Positions 1 to 12,044 are shown, counted from the first letter of the stretch. The stretch: 64,000 bases of DNA from Brachypterus glaber (GCA_958510825.1 OY294044.1:71064095-71128094), one strand, 5' to 3'. The notes: a model not told the origin generated them from the letters alone. Numbers and translations: made by a program.

Positions 1-73
1 GAAAGCATAACTTTAAAATCTACATTTTGACGCTAAAACCTATAGTTTTTTGCTCGACCACACATATATAATA

Positions 74-1429
74 ATAAATTATTAACTTTTGGATAGCTTA
101 TTTACAACTATACTAGTGTTGGCCGCATTAAGTTGCATATTATTTTTACACCCTTATACACGGTGTATTTGAAATAGCGTAGGAAATTTTAACAGGTGAT
201 TCTACATGATAAAATATGACAAAAAGTTCCTATAAACATATGTCTAAAAATGCGTCATAAGGGAGCTACGCCCCTTTCAAGTTGGCTAAAAAAATCGGTT
301 TTTATTTAATAACTCAGGAACCCTTTGAGATATGTTAACGAGGTTTTGCGTGTGAATTAATCCTAATAAGGGCCATCTTTGTATGTCATTTTCACGTACT
401 TATTTAAACCAGGGGTATGCGAAACGGGGGGGCCTTATCTGTTTTTTGTTCCAAACTTTTTTCTGTGTAACTTTTTTGCAATTTTATTTTTGAAATATGA
501 TTCCTAAGGTCAAAATACATAAAAAAAAGGTACTCTTGTTGTAATACTGTAGGATTAACCGTTTTCGAGAAAAGTTCATTTGAAGGTGAAATTTCACGGT
601 TCGAGGACGAAAAATTAATTGCTAAAATGTCGAAAACCAAAATTTTAATGATGCAATGTTATTCTACATCAAAAACTAAGAAAAAAAGTTTCCATACATG
701 TAGGTCGAAAAACGCTTTTAAAGCTACCATAGCCCTTTAAAAATGGTGCATATTTAGGAGACCATAGTTCCATTAGGATTGATTTTTGGAAGTACCTGTA
801 TATGAGGTTTTTTTCTTAGTTTTTAATGTACATTCGCCCTGCATCATTAAAATTTTGGTTTTCAACATTTTAGTATTTAATTTTTCGTCCTCGAACCGTG
901 GAATTTCACCTTCAAATTAATTTTTCTCGAAAACGGTTAATCCTACAGTATTACAACAAGAGTACCTTTTTTATGTATTTTGACCTGAGGAATCATATTT
1001 CAAAAATAAAATTGCAAAAAAGTTACACAGAAAAAAGTTTGGGACAAAAACTGATAAGCCCTCCCCGTTTCGCACATCCCTGGTTGAAATAAGTACATGA
1101 AAATAACACACACAAACGGGCCTTGCTAGGATTAGTTGACGTGCAAAACCTCGTTGATATATCTCAAAGGGTTCCTGAGTTATTAAATAAAAACCGATTT
1201 TTTTTAGCCACTTTCAAAGGGGCGTAGCTCCCTTATGACGCATTTTTAGACATATGTTTATAGGAACTTTTTGTCATATTTTATGATGTAGAATCATCTG
1301 TTAAAATTTTCGACGCTATTTCAAATACACCGTGTATAAGGGTGTAAAAATAATATGCAACTTAATGCGGCCAACACTAGTATAGTTTTATAGAGTTGTA
1401 AATAAGCTATCCAAAAGTTAATAATTTAT
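74..1429. mobile_element. Long fold-back (inverted-repeat) element, non-autonomous
   Basis: The left arm (about 74-686) is closely matched by the reverse complement of the right arm (about 808-1429), for example the segment with GTGTTGGCCGCATTAAGTTG near 117 and its complement near 1365. The spacer of about 120 bases is itself weakly self-complementary, so almost the whole element folds into one hairpin. Small indels and scattered mismatches separate the arms, so the copy is not brand new. ORFs of 78 and 64 codons inside (404-640 and 898-1092) are mirror images across the palindrome and are not genes. Diverged relatives lie at 7673-8390, 52157-52720, 54415-55700 and 62780-63360. No transposase is encoded. 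I could not find a target-site duplication. Confidence 0.8.
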
Positions 1430-2032
1430 ATCGGAATCAACACGAAGTAAATTGTAGATCAAGCAAATTAAAATATTCTGATAAATTTGACAAGTAAAAT
1501 AAAAATTTAATAAAAAATAAATACAGCGATTTAAAGTACATACGGTGATCTTAATATTTTATAGAACACAAAACTTAATATTACTTTTAAACATCCGTAC
1601 TGTACCACTTAATGCAGCCAACGAAAATACATTTTTTTTTAATTCCTTATATGCCAACTTTAAGCTCTATAAAAATATAAACATGAAATGTCCAGGTACT
1701 TTTCCCAGTCATTGTATTAAACTTCAAACAGTTTATTTTGAGGTAGTAATACTTAAATTCGTTTATTTTGCTATTTTTGTCCTGCTAGATTTGAAAAATT
1801 CCCCACCGTGCGTCGCTATGCGACAAATGGAGTAACTGCTTTATAGCTTAGTTGGGCAGTATACCATACTGGTACTAATGTTTCAATATACTATTTTAGC
1901 TATTAGACTTTTCTAAAAAGTTGTTTTTGATTTAATTTTATAAAAATAAAATATTCGCCGGGGCTTGTACGCGCTTTTATGCCAAAGCTCTAACTTGTTA
2001 GTTAATTTTTGAATAATTGTATAATATATCGT
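1430..2032. other. AT-rich stretch, nothing recognised
   Basis: No ORF with recognisable content and no repeat matching elsewhere in the window. A 96-codon open frame at 1545-1835 has low-complexity composition and no domain I recognise. Confidence 0.5.
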
Positions 2033-2232
2033 NNNNNNNNNNNNNNNNNNNNNNNNNNNNNNNNNNNNNNNNNNNNNNNNNNNNNNNNNNNNNNNNNNNN
2101 NNNNNNNNNNNNNNNNNNNNNNNNNNNNNNNNNNNNNNNNNNNNNNNNNNNNNNNNNNNNNNNNNNNNNNNNNNNNNNNNNNNNNNNNNNNNNNNNNNNN
2201 NNNNNNNNNNNNNNNNNNNNNNNNNNNNNNNN
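2033..2232. other. Assembly gap of 200 N
   Basis: A run of exactly 200 undetermined bases, presumably a scaffolding gap of fixed or estimated size. Open frames reported through it are artefacts of N codons. Confidence 0.99.
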
Positions 2233-3312
2233 CATTTTTTCAGATTTTTTAAAATTAAAAATTTTAATAAAAAATTAACGTTTTTAGTAAAAACATCTAT
2301 TATAAAGATAAAGATAAAGAAAATAATTATATATTTTTAATTTTGGCATTTAAAAATGTTTTTATGCTAAAAAAAATTATGTGTGGAGCTCTAGCTCACA
2401 AACAACGAAACAGTAGAAAACTTTTGTCTAGGGGAAATTGTAGGTAGGTCCAAATCAACTGTTAAAATTTTTACTTTCATAACTATAATAATAACGTCAA
2501 AAAACGCGTCAAACGATTTATTATTATTATGATTATAAATATTATAGTACATTAAGCTGCCTAGCTTTAAAGAACCAAACATGCTTTTGTTGAACTGTTG
2601 TTTTAATTTCTGTACACGTAGTTTGCTTGATTGTTTTTATACGTACAATTATAGCGTCCATTTTTCATAAAATGTTTGTGAAATATTTTGAACGTCCAAA
2701 TATTTATTTAATTTTCCTTGCTATATGAAAGCAAGTTTAGGATGCTAGACTCTCAAACTGGTTTTCTGGGAGGATATATTATTTCTGGTTCGGTCCGGTG
2801 AAAACATCCACACCAAAGTAAAAGAACGCGAGAAAAATTGATTAAAGGCTCCAGTAAATTCTAACAATATTTACGACGTTTTCGCTTCACATGTCACCAT
2901 GCCTCCAAATTTCTGAAGCGCTTTACAGGGAGGTCCCGACTGATTGCTTTTCCCGATTTGATCAACGGCATATTTGCTGGATAAATAGAAACCTTTTTCC
3001 TTTAAATTCTCTAATACAAATCCGTTTTACTGACATCGCTTTCTCACTTCTACTCGAACCTTTTAAATACATATGTCTCGCTCTGCACGTATATCGAAGT
3101 ATGTTTTTTCGTTTCTATATATCCTATTCCGAGATTTTTAATCTCACGTTATACAAGTTGAAAATTGTTATCATTACAAATATTTGCCAGATTTTTATCA
3201 AACGTAAAAATATTATTAGGAAATATTTTTTTTTATACAGTGAAAAAAGCTTATACGAAATAAAAAACTACCTTACAGTATACACATACCGGGTATCATA
3301 ACTCTATTTGCC
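2233..3312. other. Unassigned stretch with one 136-codon open frame
   Basis: The stretch from about 2730 to 2900 looks less AT-rich than its surroundings. An open frame runs from 2891 to 3301 on the plus strand (136 codons). It is rich in I, F, Y, L and K, shows no domain, signal peptide or repeat that I recognise, and has no neighbouring exon signals that I can support. I regard it as chance. Confidence 0.3.
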
Positions 3313-3830
3313 TAGCGATTTTATCGAAAACTAAAAGAGATAATTAAGTTCTGCAAAAACTACCTTAAATGGGACCACAATACCTATAAAAAGTATCCAA
3401 AAATAAAATTTACTTAATAATCCCTAGCTTTATTTTTTTAAAAAGCACCCCTATATTTTTTTGGTTTTATTGACCTTGAGCTAGCGAATACAATGGTAAT
3501 ATTATAATATTTGCTATTTTTAAGTTTACAAATAGTAAAAAACATTTAAAAACCACCCCTTGATTTCAACTATATTGGGCAGCGATTTCCCCAAAAACTA
3601 AAAGAGATAATTAACTTCTTCAAGAGACATTTTAAATAAGACAACAGTATCTATAAAAGGCAGCCCAAAATTAAATCCACCCATACACCCCCTCCCGGGA
3701 CTTACCCCCACCTATATTTTTTTTAAATAGCAACCCTATATTTTTTAGGTTGATTTGGATAAACTTTAAGCTTGCAAATATAATGGTTTATAACACTTGC
3801 CATTTTTGAGTTTTAGAAGTTGTTTTTATT
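3313..3830. repeat. Diverged tandem duplication, unit about 265 bp
   Basis: Two consecutive units begin with similar text: gcgatttt at 3314 and gcgatttcc at 3580, each followed by ctaaaagagataatta. They keep the same order of blocks after that: a segment ending ctataaaa, then an (A/T)-rich block containing CCCTATATTTTTT. Divergence is high. A shorter echo (acatctataaaaaaactcc) near 4209 may be a third, decayed unit. Confidence 0.55.
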
Positions 3831-4345
3831 AAGTATTTTATACTTGCAACAAGTAGGTATTACAAATTCTACATATTTAAATATTTTTTAAAGCTATTTT
3901 CTTATACCATTAACTTTGGCGTAACACTCTAAAATGACAACCACCCCCTCCCCCCTAAGAGCGTTACGTAATATTTGAACGTTTCCTAAGAGTTCTCCAA
4001 CTTTATTAACATTTCCAAAACTGTCATCACAAGAAAAAATCGAAAGATAAATCGACAAGAATCCCCCATTTGTTTCTTGTTAGATTTATTTAAAAATAAA
4101 ACCGATCAATAATATTACCCTTTGATTGCAATCCATTGGTGTATTTTAATGAAAAAAATAAAATATTCGTCAAACTGAATTATTTTGTATTAGTACACCA
4201 TCCAAAATGGACAAAAACATCTATAAAAAAACTCCAAAATATTATAAGATATATATTTATTACTTCATTAACTTTTTAAAGTTATTTTATGATTAATCTC
4301 ATCTTACATTACTATAACAGGAATGCAAGTTATATGCATTTTTTA
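3831..4345. other. AT-rich stretch, nothing recognised
   Basis: Only the possible third unit of the preceding tandem repeat (about 4195-4235) and a short C-rich block near 3945 stand out. Confidence 0.4.
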
Positions 4346-4445
4346 TTATTTATAGACAATAATAATGAATATATTTATTTTTTATCTATACATAATAATA
4401 ATGAATACATTCATTTATCATTATCAGTAAATAATAATAATGACT
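4346..4445. repeat. Short minisatellite, about 37-bp unit, three copies
   Basis: Three imperfect units each carry AATAATAATGA followed by an AT-rich spacer and TTTAT or TCATT. The open frame across them (4289-4495) shows the same periodicity as repeated NNNEY/NNNDY, which reflects the DNA repeat and is not a gene. Confidence 0.6.
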
Positions 4446-5235
4446 ATTTTTTTCAACTAGCATATCGGTTTCAACCAATAAAAAATACGGCATAACCATA
4501 GCAACGGGATATTTTCGTCTCGAATATATCTCAGAAAATCGAAACATCACTTTTATAACTTTTTGAAATCATAGCTTAATAATGTAATATTATAAAAAAT
4601 ATCAACTAAAAAACAATTTTCAGGTAATTTTTATGTCTTATTAGCTTATTTTTGTTCAATATTAATAAAATTTAACGAATTTAGATCTTTTTTATACCAA
4701 CTACTTCTAGCGATTTAAATTGTTAAAAAATTGTTTCAAAAAATAGTCCTGCAGATACACCTCCAGATTCTATATATTTTCGGTACATGCCAAATTTCGG
4801 ATATATCGAAAATATACCTCTCTATCGGTGTATTACATTTTTCAAAAGTATTGATTTTACAATACTAGGACATAAGGGAAAACAAAATCACATATTATAC
4901 GCATTAAATAAATCAGAAAACTTTTTTCATCCGTATATTATTATTTCTTAAAATATATAAAAAAACATCAAATGAATCTAATGGTTTGGAAATAAGTTAA
5001 AGTTCCATAAAAAAATGTCTGAAAACTTTTGATAATGACAAAAAGTTTAACTTTACACATATTTTCCATTCATTATCTGCACATTCATAAGAATTAATTG
5101 ATTTTCTACATTTTACACACATAAAAAAATGTATGTAGTTTTAGTTTAGTTTTAGTTTTTTAGCTTAATAAGTCGTATGCACATATAAATTAGTCTATAC
5201 GTATATATCTGACATTTCAAATAAATCAATCTATA
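4446..5235. other. AT-rich stretch, nothing recognised
   Basis: No coding, RNA-gene or repeat signal that I can support. Confidence 0.4.
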
Positions 5236-5239
5236 AGTA

Positions 5240-5450
5240 TGATAAAACGGATAAGGTGTCTGTCTGTCTGTCTGCCCTTCCAGAAGCTTTTTATACTCCC
5301 CATACAGATGTAAATCTGAAACTTGGCATTCATGCCGGGTTCCCGCTTCCGCTGACGAAAAATAAATAAACAAACTTTTACAAAATTGGCGAAGGCGATG
5401 CCATTAAAAACTACCCTCGGATTTAATATGAGCTTGCCTGTTGAAAAATA
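5240..5450 (-). repeat. Dispersed repeat with (GACA)n-type tail
   Basis: Read on the minus strand, a conserved stretch (GCTCATATTAAATCCGAGGG, then a block with CATCGCCTTCGCCAATTTTG and a GCCAAGTTTCAGATTTAC block) runs into a short tetranucleotide run (GTCTGTCTGTCTGTCTG on plus, 5258-5274). A shorter diverged copy of the same body sits in plus orientation at 9930-10075. The two minus-strand open frames here (5152-5373, 5226-5459) are incidental. This is a MINE/SINE-like organisation with a microsatellite tail; the family is not identified. Confidence 0.6.
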
Positions 5451-6228
5451 GCCCAACACCTATTCTGACAAAAACGAGTATATAAATTATTATTTTTTAA
5501 TAATCCTAAATTAAGATCATATCTACCTTACTATTGGATCGATTTAAATGAAATTTGTATAAGGTTTTCTCCGATTAAAAATGTTTAATTTTGACTTCAT
5601 AATTATGCATAATTAATTAACTATCAAGAAAATAATAGTGTTATCAATATAATTTTCTTAACAACTGGGCTACTTTTCAAAAGAGAAAAGGCGCTAGAAT
5701 TTTAGTTTTGTTAATTTTTCGGAAACTACATATTAGAATATTAGATAATATCCAATGGATATTAATAGCATAACCTTATTAAGTTAAAAGCGCTACACTG
5801 AGAGTATGTTACTTATTGAATACTGAAGGTTTTTGTTTATTTGGAACCCCAAATTTTTACGTTAGAAATAACAGAACGTTATGTTTTACCGTAACAACTT
5901 GTTTTTAATTATATACTTAATTCTTCAGTGTTTAATACGGAAACGAATTTTAGTGTAAAAGATTCAATATATACACCGAAATAATATGTTCTTGGCCTTG
6001 GGTATTTTTAAGCGCTTAAAACGAATTTGTCAATAAAAAGCTTAATAGTACATAATTAAAATTGTATTTTTTGTGGGCCGGTGTATTTAAGGATATGACT
6101 TGATGGACGAAAAGAAATGCCTATTTATCTTTGAACTACATACTTATTTACTAATTTAAAACACCTTAGATTTTTTTCATATTTTTCGTTTGGACTTATG
6201 GCAAAATATATTTAGGTCTAGAAGGACA
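5451..6228. other. AT-rich stretch, nothing recognised
   Basis: No feature that I can support. Confidence 0.4.
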
Positions 6229-6230
6229 TA

Positions 6231-7108
6231 GGGGTGACCGGGGCTAGTTGTCGCATGGGTAAGTTGTCGAAGTGCTTGTATGTCAAAAAGTAAAATAGTT
6301 TTCTGCACCAAACCGAGATTAACCTTTGCGTTGCAAAAGTGCCATTTATCATTTGTAAACTTAAAATCAATAAGTTAAAAGAGCAGCAAGATAATCCAAA
6401 AAATGTCAAAATTAAAGCGTCCAGTAATTTTTTCGTGGTAAATATATTTTCTTATTGTAAGTGATTTAAAATATTAAGATAGAAAATTATATGTATATTA
6501 ATAGTTTAAGGTGTTTGTTATTTGTTGATATTGTCATTTAGGGGTGTTCATTCGTTAATTTGAAAGTACTTGATACATAACGTAAAATTGACCACTGGGG
6601 CTAGTTGTCGAATTTGGTTTGGGGCTAGTTGTCGCATCATCTGGTATAACATTTCCTTTTTCGCATTTTTTTATTCAAAACTGCGCTAAAAAGTGAAACT
6701 TTGTAGGATAGCAACTAAAATCGTTTATTAAATTAAATTAAAAAAAGATTGAAAAAATATTATTTAATTATAAAGTTGAAAATTTTAGTACAATACTGTA
6801 AGTAAGGTAACAATCGGCTTTTGGGAAGGCACATGTCTTATTAGTTATTTATAATTTTGAAAATGTCTTTATGTTTCTTAAAAAAAAATACTTTAAGTGC
6901 GGCGGGACGGAGCACGTTGTCGCATTTGTCGAGAGTTCACAAAAAAAATCATAACTCTAATACCCTATAATTTTTTCCACGTTTTATCTTATAATAATAT
7001 TACTGAAACATGCAGCTAAAATTACTATTTGGTCATTTAAAGAAAAGACAAAATAAAGGAAAAAATTTACTTTAAATGAAAGGTGCGACAATTAGCTCCG
7101 GTCACCCC
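6231..7108. mobile_element. TA-flanked MITE, Tc1/mariner-like target choice
   Basis: The ends are inverted repeats: GGGGTGACCGGGGCTAGTTG at 6231 and the complement of GGGGTGACCGGAGCTAATTG at 7108. TA dinucleotides flank both sides (6229-6230 and 7109-7110), as expected for Tc1/mariner-type insertion. The motif GGGGCTAGTTGTCG recurs internally near 6597 and 6621, so the end sequence has been repeated inward. The element is 878 bp and encodes no transposase, so it is non-autonomous. Assignment to Tc1/mariner rests only on the TA duplication. Confidence 0.75.
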
Positions 7109-7309
7109 TACTGTACAATGCAAAATATGCTGATTTATGTATGAGCCCTTTTTGATCTTAGACTCCAAACCAAAAATAAGACAATAAATCACGATAGATT
7201 TTCAGTAACCGTTATTTTCTGGGTTTTAACGCTGAATATGATTTTATATGCTAAATCTACTTTATTTTTATACTCTCCGCACCTTTCAGTTAAAATATAT
7301 TAAATTATT

Positions 7310-8535
7310 AAGTTCTAAATTAAATCGCTTTTTACTAAAAGGGCGTAAGTCAATTTTTTTCAAAACAGTTTTATTATGATAGAGGATAGACACATTGATT
7401 TTTGTTGAAAGGGCCTTTTTTTTGTTTTTTTTTTTGTTTCCTGGTCAGTACAAAGAGTACTTTGAAGTCATAACAAACTGGCCTACAACAGATGCTAAAT
7501 ATCCTGACAGTGACTTTAAACTTAAGTCAGACGGCAAGGAAAATTAGCTGTTGTTGGAGTTTTATAATGTTCTCATTTCTTTTGATTTTTGTTAAAAGGG
7601 CGTTTTTTTTTACAAATTTGGGGATTTAATTACATATAAACGGCTCTTCCAACATATGTGAAAATTTTACTCTACAGGGTTATTCAGAAATAAGTTCGAG
7701 AAATTTAAGAGGTGATTCTACGTTAAAAATATAAAAAAAAGTCCTATAAAGGTTGGTCCGGAAATGAGTCCTAATGGAGCTACGGCTCTTTAAAACTGTA
7801 ATAAAAATTAGGTTTTTAATTAATAACTTTTGTACTCTTTAAGCTAAAGCGACGAGCTTTTGCATGTATACTAGTATCAATAAGAGAAATAAGTTTATGT
7901 TATTTTTTTTTATTTATCCAGAGGCGTGCCTAGACGGACAAAATATGTGAGGCTTAACACATTTTTGCCCCAAACCTTTTTATGTATATTTTTTTTGATT
8001 TTTGGTAAAAAATATAAATTCTTTAGTAAAAATACATACAAAATGTCATATAGTGTAACACTGTAGCAACCGTTTTCAAAAAAAAAAATGCAATTAAGAG
8101 GAAGTAACATTTTGTGCTACTAAAAATGTTTTTAAAAGGCTATTACTTCTTTAATATTAAATTTAGGTGTTTTGGTGAAAAATACTTTTTTGCTTAGTTT
8201 TAAATGAAGAATTGCCCAGCAGCATTTTATTGGTGCTTTTTTTGTTCCCCATTCAATATGTCCATCTTTGAAGGGCCGCAGCTCCCTTATCGCTCATTTC
8301 CGGACACACCTTTATAGGAACTTTTTTTCATATTTTTTAACGTAGAATTACCTTTTAAATTTCTCGAACTTATTTTTGAATATTAAACGCTAGGTTTACT
8401 TTCAACAAAAAGTCTTTAGGGATTTTTTTTAAATAACAAAAAAAAATAGGAAGTTTTTTTTTTTATTTCCCAAAAGTTTTACTATAATGACTTACGCCAT
8501 TTTAGCAGAAACCGATTCAATTATCTTCTTTATTT
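7310..8535. mobile_element. Nested fold-back element, outer palindrome
   Basis: Outer arms: GGGCGTAAGTCA at 7341 pairs with TGACTTACGCC at 8499, and the surrounding 100-200 bases (A/T-rich with long T runs, a block with tttttgttgaaaggg) are inverted copies. Inside lies a second palindrome (7673-8390). The structure is either one long fold-back element or one inserted symmetrically within another. It has no coding capacity. Confidence 0.6.
7673..8390. mobile_element. Fold-back element, inner palindrome
   Basis: The left arm begins TACAGGGTTATTCAGAAATA and contains CCTATAAAGGTTGGTCCGGA. The right arm (about 8280-8390) is its complement, decaying at the outermost bases. It shares the blocks GGTGATTCTAC, TCCTATAAAGG and GGAGCTACG with the palindrome at 74-1429 and with fragments at 52157, 54415 and 62780. 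A block reading GCGACGAGCTTTTGCATGTA lies near 7850. The minus-strand open frame at 7910-8110 is incidental. Confidence 0.7.
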
Positions 8536-8537
8536 GG

Positions 8538-9000
8538 TTAACACGTTCGCGTCGTTGTGTACCATATGTGGTACACGGTCGCAGCCGGCTGACGGCTGAA
8601 ATGTGGTACACGTTGCGCTGCATTAATTCCATTTAAAAACGCAACGGCTGTATAGAAAGCTTGAAAATAAGTAACGGCTGTACATAAAGGTTTGGATGTT
8701 AACCCGTGGTACATAGTTTATTTTTTAGTTTTAGTTTATTGTCTTAAATTAATTTACTAATACTTACGACATGTTAGTAGAATCAACATCAATGACAAAT
8801 GCATACCTGAAAAAAAAATCTAATTAAAACTTCATAAAACACAAAATGGTAAAATGTTTTCATTAAAAAAAAAATCCGAATTTTTAGTATGATTAATTTT
8901 TTTACGAGACTTGTCTATAGTAATGTTACTAATCATGTTATTACCTTCTTAGGTAATTATTATGATATCAGCTATTAACCCATTAGTGGTTCAGCGTATG
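8538..9000. mobile_element. Probable piggyBac-type terminal fragments (TTAA-flanked)
   Basis: TTAA at 8538-8541 is followed by CACGTTCGCGTCG and a compact palindrome GTGTACCATATGTGGTACAC (8558-8577). TGGTACAC recurs near 8602 and TGGTACAT near 8707; ACGGCTG recurs near 8592, 8644 and 8676. Repeated subterminal motifs next to a TTAA are typical of piggyBac-like ends. A second TTAA (about 8975) starts TTAACCCATTAGTGGTTC, followed by GTATGATATGATGATATGAT. I could not pair left and right ends, so these may be two different decayed elements. Confidence 0.4.
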
Positions 9001-9423
9001 ATATGATGATATGATATCATATGCAAAACACGATAGAAAAGTGTGTAAATACTAATTAAAACTTTATACAATAAGTGTGATATACTGTGTTAATAAAGTT
9101 TTATACTATTTTCTACATGAGCAAAAGGTGGGTTATTATTAAAAATAGGTTATAAATTTTGATTTTATTGTAGCAAGTCCAGAAGCTTGCCTTTTTGTTT
9201 CTTATAAGTATAGAAGGTGCGTAAATAGAATAAATTACTTAGGTGTCTTATTTTCGAAACTTTATTTTATTCTAAACTTTGCGTATGTCATATCATACAT
9301 ATATACCATTAGTCAATAAATTTTATGTAAAATATATGATACTTATAATATAGCATAGTATTATATACCTCGATTTTATATATAACAGTACTTTTTAAAT
9401 GTCATTAAGACATAAGAATAAAA

Positions 9424-9570
9424 ATGGTACCCCGCAGATCCAAAAGATGCTGAGTAAATGTTTAATTATTTAGACTCACTACAGTCAGATGACCTCGATA
9501 ATCAAAATATTCAAGATGGTGAAAGATTAAATTTAACATTTTATCTACCAGTAGATGACCAAGATAGTGA
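9424..9570 (+). pseudogene. Decayed N-terminal coding remnant, possibly piggyBac-like transposase
   Basis: Frame-shifted and stop-interrupted coding traces can be read here. They start MVPRRSKR and continue, one frame over, as LDSLQSDDLDNQNIQDG and then LPVDDQDSDV. A basic start followed by an acidic D/E/Q-rich stretch resembles the N-terminal region of piggyBac-family transposases, and the trace lies about 450 bp inside a TTAA motif at 8975. The trace stops abruptly near 9570, where the sequence becomes a fragment resembling fold-back arm DNA (CACGGTGTGTTTGAAATAGG). No DDD catalytic core is present in the window. Family assignment is inference. Confidence 0.35.
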
Positions 9571-9929
9571 CGTACACGGTGTGTTTGAAATAGGATAAAA
9601 AATACACGAATAGCTCATGGCATAGTAAATGTTTTCCATGAAAATTAAAAAATATATATACAGTAGTTTCAGAATTAGATTTTTTTTTTGAAGAAAATGT
9701 ACCTTATAGCCGTACCCCACTGACATGCTATAAAATTTTTTAAAGCGGTAGCGACTGTTAATTTTACATTTAAAATTTTAAATAGCAAATATACTTGTAT
9801 CTGCCCAGAGATATATCATACGTCAAAATGTTTTCATTCCCGGTTGTATATGCCTAAATTAGACTAATATTACGACATTACAAAAAAAATTGAAAAAAAA
9901 AATCTGGGTAACCTGGGTAACCCTGTTCT
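9571..9929. other. AT-rich stretch, nothing recognised
   Basis: Apart from the short fold-back-like piece at its start, nothing is recognisable. Confidence 0.35.
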
Positions 9930-10075
9930 TTAACACCAAAGCTCATATTTAAGTCTATGAAGTTTTTAATGGTGGCGCCTTCGCCAATCTTGTAAATGCT
10001 TTTATTGTGCCACAAATTGGGGTTTCAGACTTTTCCTGTCAGCAGACCAGGTTCTTGAAGTGTATGCCAAATTTT
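9930..10075 (+). repeat. Fragment of the dispersed repeat seen at 5240-5450
   Basis: Matches the minus strand of 5240-5450: AGCTCATATTTAAGTC, then GTTTTTAATGGTGGCGCC and TTCGCCAATCTTGTAAATG, then TATGCCAAATTT. No tetranucleotide run is attached in this copy. Confidence 0.55.
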
Positions 10076-11115
10076 ATCATTTACATTATCTCGTTTAAAT
10101 TTAAGTTTGATATTTTTGTATTTGCTTACTGCGAAGTGTACAATGTGAAGGAAGCCTTATATTCTACAATATTTCATATTCATATTTTTTTAGTTACACG
10201 TCCCTGTATCTACGGCTTTAAGTTATAGCAAGGCCAAAAATTTTACACCACACTTTTAAAGAATTTTAAAGCAAAATTACACTTTGAAAAAGACATGGCT
10301 TTTGATATTATACCACATAGAATTTATCACGATTTAAAAAAATAATGTACCTACTAGTTAAAGATCTTTTACTCCATAATGACGCACATGCATTTTTGAA
10401 TATGTTAAAGGGCAAAAAGTACTGTATATCTGGTAAACTTTCATAATAATTAAAAAGTTTTCATTTTCAGCTATAAAATCTTGTGCTTGACTCTTTGTGT
10501 AGTAATATGATCCCAAAAGTTTAAAACACCACAATTTAAAAGTATTAACTAAAAGTATCAGGCCGAGTTAATTAGAGTTTAATTTTAGTAGTTAAGTGCT
10601 TGCTTCCTTGCGTGTGAGACTAGCATAAACATTAATTATTCTCGCATATCACAGTAACACTTAAATTTCAATTAAAATGCTCTTAAGGTTAATCGCACAC
10701 AATTTATTTTGACATTAAATGGTCCTTCTATTAATTAAATTCTATTACAAACTGTTTATTGTTTGCTAATAATGGCCACTTATTATTAAACTGTGTAATA
10801 ACTATATCTTGCGACATTTATAGCTTACAGCAAGTTTTAGAGCTAAGACAAATCAGAAATTTTCTAACGTCTCTTTCTTGACATGATATATTATTAAAGC
10901 AATGCCTAATTGAAAGTATTATTATATTAATAATTGCTTTGCAGTTAATATAACAAAATACATTAAATATTCATATTATAAAATGTTTTATGATTTTGTT
11001 ACATTTACATTAAATAATTATTTATATAGTATTTTATTGAATTAAGAATTGCTTTTTCTTTATTTTGTATATATTTAATTACAGTATACAGAATTTATGA
11101 TACCTTTATCAATGA
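10076..11115. other. AT-rich stretch, nothing recognised
   Basis: No supported gene or repeat. A short open frame at 10007-10228 begins in the preceding repeat fragment and is incidental. Confidence 0.4.
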
Positions 11116-11116
11116 T

Positions 11117-11205
11117 ATATACAGGGCGTCCTGAAAAATGGCGAACAATAAGAAAACTAACACTGCTACTGCTAGTTTTTTTGACGCTCGCCATTCTCTA
11201 GGACG
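11117..11205. repeat. Small hairpin element with CAGGGCGTCC end
   Basis: GTCCTGAAAAATGGCGA (about 11128) pairs with TCGCCATTCTCTAGGAC (about 11188), with a second inner pairing between AAAACTAACA and TGCTAGTTTTTTT. The outer TACAGGGCG resembles the TACAGGGTG ends of other fold-back elements in the window. Confidence 0.5.
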
Positions 11206-11229
11206 TGCTGGATATAATATATAATTTTA

Positions 11230-11600
11230 ATCGCAATTTTTATGTATTATTTAATGTCAAAAAATGGTTGTGGAGTGATTGAAAAGACAAGTAAAATCTG
11301 AACAATTTACGCTAGCTTGTTATATTTGCTTTTAATTGTGGCATGAATATCTCATTATATTAAGTCTAAATAAATAGAAGCAAATCGCTGGAAGCTATAG
11401 TTATGTAATACTAAAACATCAGAATCGCGCGTGTTTCAATTAAATTAAAATAATTATCCTTATTTACAATATAAATGTACGCTTTAGCTACTTCCAAATA
11501 TTTACTTGCTTTTGTTGTAATAAATATGTTTAAATTTTATTGAAATGACTAAGTTTAAAATAATGTTCTGAGTTAAGTATAAGTATAATATACCAATTAA
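11230..11600 (+). repeat. Diverged direct repeat, copy 1
   Basis: Pairs with 12045-12370 in the same orientation. Shared landmarks in order: AAGTCTAAATAAAT, CAGAATCGC, GTTTCAATTAA, AAAATAATTATCC, TTTACTTGCTTTTGT versus TTTATTTGCTTTTGT, AATAAATAT, and a final TAAGTATA. The copies differ by many substitutions and small indels, so the duplication is old. No ORF is conserved between them. Confidence 0.65.
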
Positions 11601-12044
11601 GTATACGCTGTAAATGAAAATATGGAAATTTCGCAGAAAATAAAGTAGGTCATATGTTACCAGCAGAGAAAGTGGTAAATTTAAATAAGTACTGTAAATT
11701 CACTGTTATCTGTAAAAATGTGAATTTTATTTGGGATTTTTACTGCTACCTTTTGTAGAATGTAAGCTATAATTATGGTAATTTTCGGGACTGTCTGTAA
11801 AAGTGTCGGGTTTTTGGACCACAAGCATAAATCTTAATGCAAAATTATTGTACCGACAGGAAAATAGCTGAGATTTTACTAAACCGAGTAATATTGAGGC
11901 TAATTTAAAAAATATTGTAAATTCACATTCTAACTTAGTGAATTTGCTTTAATTATTACAGTTAATACTACTGAAAGATTGACGGACAAATTTAGAGTGT
12001 ACTAACTGAAATTAAAACCCTATCATGCGGACGTTAATGTTTTA

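Noticed and set aside
2002..2340. Open frames across 2033-2232
   Set aside because: They consist mainly of undetermined bases.
2891..3301. 136-codon open frame as a host gene
   Set aside because: No recognisable domain, composition follows AT-rich background, no splice or promoter signals that I can support.
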